A DNA stretch of 64,000 nucleotides from the NCBI GenBank assembly GCA_030055525.1, contig JASFYJ010000008.1, positions 1 through 64,000 of the forward strand. The letters run 5' to 3'. Below the pieces are notes generated by a model. It was not told the DNA's origin, searched no databases, and was given only the letters and a program-made list of their open reading frames with translations. The stretch's first letter is position 1. Each line of letters opens with the position of its first letter. This stretch comes from Archaeoglobales archaeon (GTDB taxonomy: Archaea; Halobacteriota; Archaeoglobi; Archaeoglobales; Archaeoglobaceae). The position numbers and the translations under genes are program-made. Shown one piece after another: positions 59,835 through 64,000 of the stretch.

Positions 59835-60474
59835 AGATAGCTTGAACAACCAACTCGATGTCGATTTCCTTTCTATTTAAAGGCATGAAGTAGAAAGGTC
59901 TGATTTTTCCATCTATACGCTCGATGAATATCTTACCAAGGGGAACACCAAATATCTCAAAGACCTTTCTTGCAATAACCTTCTCCTCCTCGCCTCCATT
60001 TTTTGCTCTATTTAGGTGCATGTAAACTTCATCAACTTTTCCCTCTACTTTTACATGGACAACTGGATAATGATAATCCATGCTTAAACTTTTGAAGTAC
60101 TTGTAATACTGCGAATCGTTTTTTACGACCTTCATTGAGTTCTTCGAAAATGGATTCAAGGGAAGCATTATCGTCTTTTCTGGAATTGGTCTTGGAATTA
60201 CCTCAAACTCTGGAACATCTAAACCAGCTTTTTTTAATCTTTCAATAAAAATTGGAGCCCTATAGATATCCAAAGCATTTTTGACACCTGGATAAACGAT
60301 GCAGTTGTTTTCTTCAGCGTGTAAAGAGACGTAATATCCCTTCGTATGAAACCTATAGTCACCAAGTAAATTTAAAACAGTGTCGCTAACCCGTTTTTTT
60401 AGAAAACTGTCTGGAGGTTCTAAACTCTTATCCTCATCACCTTCGGCTACGATTATCATACTCTTGTTTTTCAA
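59812..60474 (-). CDS. RLAN-like (RimK N-terminal) stand-alone protein
   Basis: 220 residues. LGDYRFHTKGYYVSLHAEEN, PIFIERLKKAGLDVPEFEVI, and KVFEIFGVPLGKIFIERIDG, then IRPFYFMPLNRKEIDIELVV resemble the RLAN domain normally fused in front of RimK-like ATP-grasp ligases. Here it is a separate gene overlapping the ligase gene by 23 bases, a split of the bacterial fusion. Probably substrate- or carrier-binding. Assignment by motif and context. Confidence 0.65.
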   Translation of the reverse strand: MKNKSMIIVAEGDEDKSLEPPDSFLKKRVSDTVLNLLGDYRFHTKGYYVSLHAEENNCIVYPGVKNALDIYRAPIFIERLKKAGLDVPEFEVIPRPIPEKTIMLPLNPFSKNSMKVVKNDSQYYKYFKSLSMDYHYPVVHVKVEGKVDEVYMHLNRAKNGGEEEKVIARKVFEIFGVPLGKIFIERIDGKIRPFYFMPLNRKEIDIELVVQAIYEDRLLR

Positions 60475-60548
60475 ATCCTCAGGAGTATATATGCTTTTCT
60501 GGTAGAGAAATTGTTTATAGAAGCCATGAAAAATAAAATTTCATTTTT

Positions 60549-61586
60549 TTATACGAAAGCCGTAAAAGAATTTAAAAACAAATCTCTCCTCTCTATTATC
60601 TTCTCTTTCCAATCGTACCCCGAAGCAAGCAATGAAACCACTGGTTCTCCTTTTTGATATCTACATCCTAGTTTAGGAACATCTGCAAAGAATGCATTAC
60701 CAAAAGGGCTCGCATTTATCTTTATATCGCAAGGAGCGAAAAGAATAGCTCTTGCTGCAAATCTTTTGTATTTAGGACGCTCTATTCTCTGATTTTCCAA
60801 AGATTTCATGTGCAACTCAAAAACGTTTACATCGCAGCACCATTCAACACTATCTAAGGAACCCTGAAAACGTGGATTGATTTCTAGAACGTATGGTTTA
60901 TCTGCAAGAACAAAATCGACACCAATTGAGCCTACTAGATCAAAAATCGCTACGGTTTCGATAGCTATCTTTTCCATTTCTTCTACAGCATTGTTTAAAA
61001 AGGGGGTTACATTTCCAGAGTATCTAAAACCCGAAGAGTAAACTTCCTTCCATCCCGAAAGTATCAAGTTTGAAGCAATCGGAACTATTTCTTTTCCTAC
61101 TATTAGAGATACCGAACATGGAATGCCTTCGATGTATCGCTGCAAAATAAAACCTTCCTTTTTAATATATGAAAACTCGATGTTTTCACCACCTCCACCA
61201 AATCTCGGTTTTAAAATGGCTTTTTCGTTTGTAGCATCACTTAAAAGCTCAGGATAAGGTATACCAGTATTTTCAAGTGTTTTGTAGAACTTAAGCTTGT
61301 CCACAATCCTCTCAACTTTTCTTGGTTCATTAGATATCAAATCAGCCTTTACTTTGAGAAGTTCACAGCCCGAACAAAGAGCTACCTTGGCGTTGTATTT
61401 CTGAGCAACATCATTTGCAATTTTTTCAGCATCTTTTTGTGAATTAAATAAAAAAACCTCATCACAGTAGAGTTCAAGGTCAGCGTCATCATACTTTGTT
61501 ACTGCAACAACCTTGTATCCTGCTTTTCTTGCAGATTCCGCAACGTTCCTTACGTTGTTACCGACGAGTACGATCTTTTCAGACAT
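60549..61586 (-). CDS. ATP-grasp carboligase, COG2232-like
   Basis: 345 residues. VLVGNNVRNVAESARKAGYK (Rossmann N-terminus), ILKPRFGGGGENIEFS, FILQRYIEGIPCSVSLIVGK, and YVLEINPRFQGSLDSVEWCC (metal ligands E, N). Related to the archaeal biotin carboxylase-like group and distantly to methanofuran-type glutamate ligases. The start overlaps cofE by 37 bases, so it is co-expressed with F420 synthesis. Product unknown. Confidence 0.8.
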   Translation of the reverse strand: MSEKIVLVGNNVRNVAESARKAGYKVVAVTKYDDADLELYCDEVFLFNSQKDAEKIANDVAQKYNAKVALCSGCELLKVKADLISNEPRKVERIVDKLKFYKTLENTGIPYPELLSDATNEKAILKPRFGGGGENIEFSYIKKEGFILQRYIEGIPCSVSLIVGKEIVPIASNLILSGWKEVYSSGFRYSGNVTPFLNNAVEEMEKIAIETVAIFDLVGSIGVDFVLADKPYVLEINPRFQGSLDSVEWCCDVNVFELHMKSLENQRIERPKYKRFAARAILFAPCDIKINASPFGNAFFADVPKLGCRYQKGEPVVSLLASGYDWKEKIIERRDLFLNSFTAFV

Positions 61587-62323
61587 CTCCTTATTACGTC
61601 CTCCTCTTCTTTCCTGAATATGTCCAATGCTCTCCCATTTCCGGATATATCCAGTCCTCTCACTATAACAGCTGGAATTCCATCTCCAGCCTCGCCCATT
61701 ATGATGTTAGCAGCTCCAGCTATCTCATCAGCAACACATTCTACAGTTACTTCAAGCTCTTTTCCATAAAGATCTTTTTCTCCTATCCAGCTTTTTAGGA
61801 CTTCTACCCCAGCACAGCCAACAGCTACACCAACAACACCTTTCCTGAAGCACCTTCCATTTGTATCAGTGATGATTACACCAACATCTTTCCCACTAAG
61901 CTCTTTTATTCTTCTTCTTATCCTTTCTGCACTCTCATCTGGATTTTTTGGCATAAGAACGACGTAACCCTCCTTTACGTTTGAGCCATCAACTCCGGCG
62001 TTTACACACACCGCTCCGTATTTTGCCTTAACAAGTAAAAAAGGATAATCTATCAGTATCTCTTCGCTTTCATCAAGAACTACCTGCACAAACTCCGGTT
62101 TTTTGCCAATTTTTTCAGCCAATTTTCTTGCTTTTTCAGTTACATTTACATTGCTGAGTTTTACAACTCTTCCTTCGGCCTTCGAGATGAAAGTTGAACT
62201 AATCACGAGGACATCTTTGTCTTTAATCTCTGTTTTCTCTAAAATCAGTTTCGCTATATCTTCTCCGCCCTCAACGATTGGTAGGCCTGTTACAGGTATC
62301 AACTCAACGCGAGAGCACCTCAT
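61550..62323 (-). CDS. cofE: Coenzyme F420-0:L-glutamate ligase
   Basis: Adds glutamates to F420-0 with GTP. 257 residues from ATG 62323 (MRCSRVELIPVTGLPIVEGG), preferred over an upstream Met that would overlap alaS. ADEIAGAANIIMGEAGDGIP, VGVIITDTNGRCFRKGVVG and FVQVVLDESEEILIDYPFLL are diagnostic. Followed by the ATP-grasp gene. Confidence 0.94.
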   Translation of the reverse strand: MRCSRVELIPVTGLPIVEGGEDIAKLILEKTEIKDKDVLVISSTFISKAEGRVVKLSNVNVTEKARKLAEKIGKKPEFVQVVLDESEEILIDYPFLLVKAKYGAVCVNAGVDGSNVKEGYVVLMPKNPDESAERIRRRIKELSGKDVGVIITDTNGRCFRKGVVGVAVGCAGVEVLKSWIGEKDLYGKELEVTVECVADEIAGAANIIMGEAGDGIPAVIVRGLDISGNGRALDIFRKEEEDVIRRCLKRSYSSVTT

Positions 62324-64000
62324 AGATGATCTTCCAGATCTCATCCTCAGATAAAAGCTTTTCCACTGCTCCCTGAGCTATATCTCTCTTACCACCACCA
62401 CTTCCCTTTGCAGCTCTACAGATGGCATTAAGGATATCTCTGGCATCGACGTTCGCACCACTAAAAGCCACTACATAAACTTTCCCTTCTCCTGAGGCCA
62501 TTATACATCCAACTGCTTTCTTGTTAACAAGTACTTCGGCAAGTTTGATCAGATCCTTCATGCTTCCATCTATGACTTTTGCTACAATTTTTGTTGAGTT
62601 GAAAGTTTCAGCATCTTTGAGCAGGTTTTCAGCCTTCAAGTTTGCTATCTCACTTTTCAATTTATCTATTTCTTTTTTCTGTTCTTTCCACTCTTCAAAG
62701 AACTTCTCTACCGTTTTTGGCAATTGCAAAGGTTCTACTCTAAGTACTTCGCTTGCTCTTTTAATTATTGCCTCCATTTCGGCAATAGCATCGATAGCTG
62801 CATCTCCAGCAGCGAATTCAAACCTAAGAACTCCATCTTGTATTGACTCAACTTTAAGTATCTTTATCAGTCCTATCTCTCCAGTCGAGCTGCAGTGCGT
62901 TCCACCACATGCTTGGACGTTTTCACCAACTTTCACTACCCTTATCACCTTTCCAGGCGGAACACCACCCTGGTAGAGTCTAAATCCAAATTTCTTTTCG
63001 GCTTCAATCCTGTCCATCCAAAAGGTTTCTATCTGTTTGTTTTCAAGTATAATTCTGTTTGCTAACCTTTCTACTTCTCTCACTTCATTTTCTTCGAGTT
63101 TCTTGTAGTGAGTTACATCCAATCTTGCCTTCTTTTCCTCCTTCTTAGCTCCAGCCTGCCATACTTGATTTCCGAACATTTTTTGTAAGGTGTGGAGTAG
63201 CACATGGGTTGCGGAATGATGTCTCATCAGTCTAAGCCTTCTCTCAGCATCGATATACCCTCTAACAGTTTTATCGATTGAATCTTTTAACTCCACACCA
63301 ACTCTATGCAGCACTACACCATCGACTTCTACAACTTCAAAAACTTCTATTTTTTTGCCATCGAGCATTAAGTATCCCAAATCGTTTTCCTGTCCACCGC
63401 TTTCAGGATAAAATGCGGTTTTGTCTAAGATAAGATATCCATTTTCGCAGCCAATTACCCTAGCTTCAAATTCAAACATCTTTGGATCTTCATGGTATAG
63501 CTTTTTAGTTGGTGGATACTTCCCAGAAAGCTTGACTTTCTTCTCCTCTTTCTTTTCAGCTTTGGAATGCTTCTTAGCAAGTTCAGAATAGAAATCTTGT
63601 GGTACTTCAACCTTGAAACCTTTCTGTTCAGCTATCTTTGCGGATAACTCAGCTGTAATGCCATGTGCATCGTATAGCTCTACAAGATCTTCTTTTGAAA
63701 GACCTTTCTTCTTTTCAAGTATCCTTTCTACGTACTTTATACCCTTACCGATTGTTGCTTCATACTTTTTCTTTTCAAGAGTGAGTATCTCCTCGATCGT
63801 CTCCATCGGAACTTCAAATGTGAATTTGAGTTTCTTGAAGTGCGCTTCAATTAGATCTGCAAGTTCTGCTGAAAGTTGAAGTTCTTCCGCTAATCTGAAA
63901 CTTCTCCTTATCATAAGCCTTGCAAGATACCCTCCTCCAGAATTCGAAGGTACAAGCCCGTCACCAAGCATGAAAAGTACGCATCTAGTATGGTCAGCAA
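62304..64000 (-). CDS. alaS: Alanyl-tRNA synthetase, C-terminal part (5' end outside window)
   Basis: The frame is still open at base 64000 (ADHTRCVLFMLGDGLVPSN read from the edge), so the N-terminal catalytic domain lies upstream. Editing-site motifs HHSATHVLLHTLQ and CGGTHCSSTGEIG are present, then a coiled coil (EEWKEQKKEIDKLKSEIANL) and the C-Ala domain with GKRDIAQGAVEKLL. Ends 20 bases into cofE. Confidence 0.96.
   Translation of the reverse strand, partial: ADHTRCVLFMLGDGLVPSNSGGGYLARLMIRRSFRLAEELQLSAELADLIEAHFKKLKFTFEVPMETIEEILTLEKKKYEATIGKGIKYVERILEKKKGLSKEDLVELYDAHGITAELSAKIAEQKGFKVEVPQDFYSELAKKHSKAEKKEEKKVKLSGKYPPTKKLYHEDPKMFEFEARVIGCENGYLILDKTAFYPESGGQENDLGYLMLDGKKIEVFEVVEVDGVVLHRVGVELKDSIDKTVRGYIDAERRLRLMRHHSATHVLLHTLQKMFGNQVWQAGAKKEEKKARLDVTHYKKLEENEVREVERLANRIILENKQIETFWMDRIEAEKKFGFRLYQGGVPPGKVIRVVKVGENVQACGGTHCSSTGEIGLIKILKVESIQDGVLRFEFAAGDAAIDAIAEMEAIIKRASEVLRVEPLQLPKTVEKFFEEWKEQKKEIDKLKSEIANLKAENLLKDAETFNSTKIVAKVIDGSMKDLIKLAEVLVNKKAVGCIMASGEGKVYVVAFSGANVDARDILNAICRAAKGSGGGKRDIAQGAVEKLLSEDEIWKIIYEVLSR

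Overview
The window looks like a chromosomal segment of a hyperthermophilic euryarchaeon, most probably Archaeoglobales or a close relative. The basis is a set of archaeal genes (PAN, archaeal MBF1, tRNA-splicing endonuclease, D-aminoacyl-tRNA deacylase of the DtdA type, deoxyhypusine synthase, archease, ATP-dependent DNA ligase), a coenzyme F420 gene (cofE), KaiC-like ATPases, TATA-box promoters, leaderless starts, and Shine-Dalgarno sites matching GGAGGTGATC. Assignment below domain level is inference.

Layout. 1-6.7 kb: 3' part of a membrane H+-pyrophosphatase, two or three tiny genes, an AMP-forming acyl-CoA synthetase, tRNA-Leu(GAG), and a membrane glycosyltransferase paired with an unknown protein. 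6.8-18.0 kb: a defence-type operon read on the minus strand: SNF2-like helicase with a C-terminal DUF3883 domain, an acylphosphatase-like mini-protein, a DUF1156-type DNA methylase and a DUF499 AAA+ ATPase. The methylase is in two genes (motif I in one, DPPY in the other), separated by a 2.4-kb cassette of three toxin-antitoxin-like pairs: RHH-PIN, AbrB-PIN, and RHH-like plus retropepsin-like protease. 18.0-22.7 kb: gene-poor accessory DNA bounded by a 213-bp direct repeat, each copy carrying a tRNA-Val gene (GAC and CAC). Between them lie tRNA-Gly(TCC), tRNA-Leu(TAA), two inverted copies of a small RHH-like gene, decayed secreted-protein genes, an AbrB-like gene whose 3' end runs into the repeat, and a lone CRISPR-repeat-like sequence.

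22.7-50 kb is mostly housekeeping: radical SAM proteins, transporters, PAC2/DUF473, a CHASE4 histidine kinase, a KaiC-like ATPase with a helix-turn-helix partner, a secreted Lon-like protease, purB-leuA/cimA, a purine permease, dtdA-spoIIM-ligase, PAN and MBF1 (divergent), cutA-nucleotidyltransferase, ccmCD, ilvC, archease-DUF763-aroA. 50-57 kb holds tRNA endonuclease, hydrolase, PH-domain, MFS and cohesin-like surface proteins, deoxyhypusine synthase, and an MFS gene with a G-quadruplex-like leader and a likely N-terminal frameshift.

57.4-61.6 kb is an amide-ligase cluster: YkgJ-type Fe-S protein, GCS2-like ligase, RimK-like ATP-grasp, a separate RLAN-like protein and a further ATP-grasp ligase abutting cofE and alaS. 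With the split-methylase island and the tRNA-Val repeat region, this is the best candidate for undescribed biology here.
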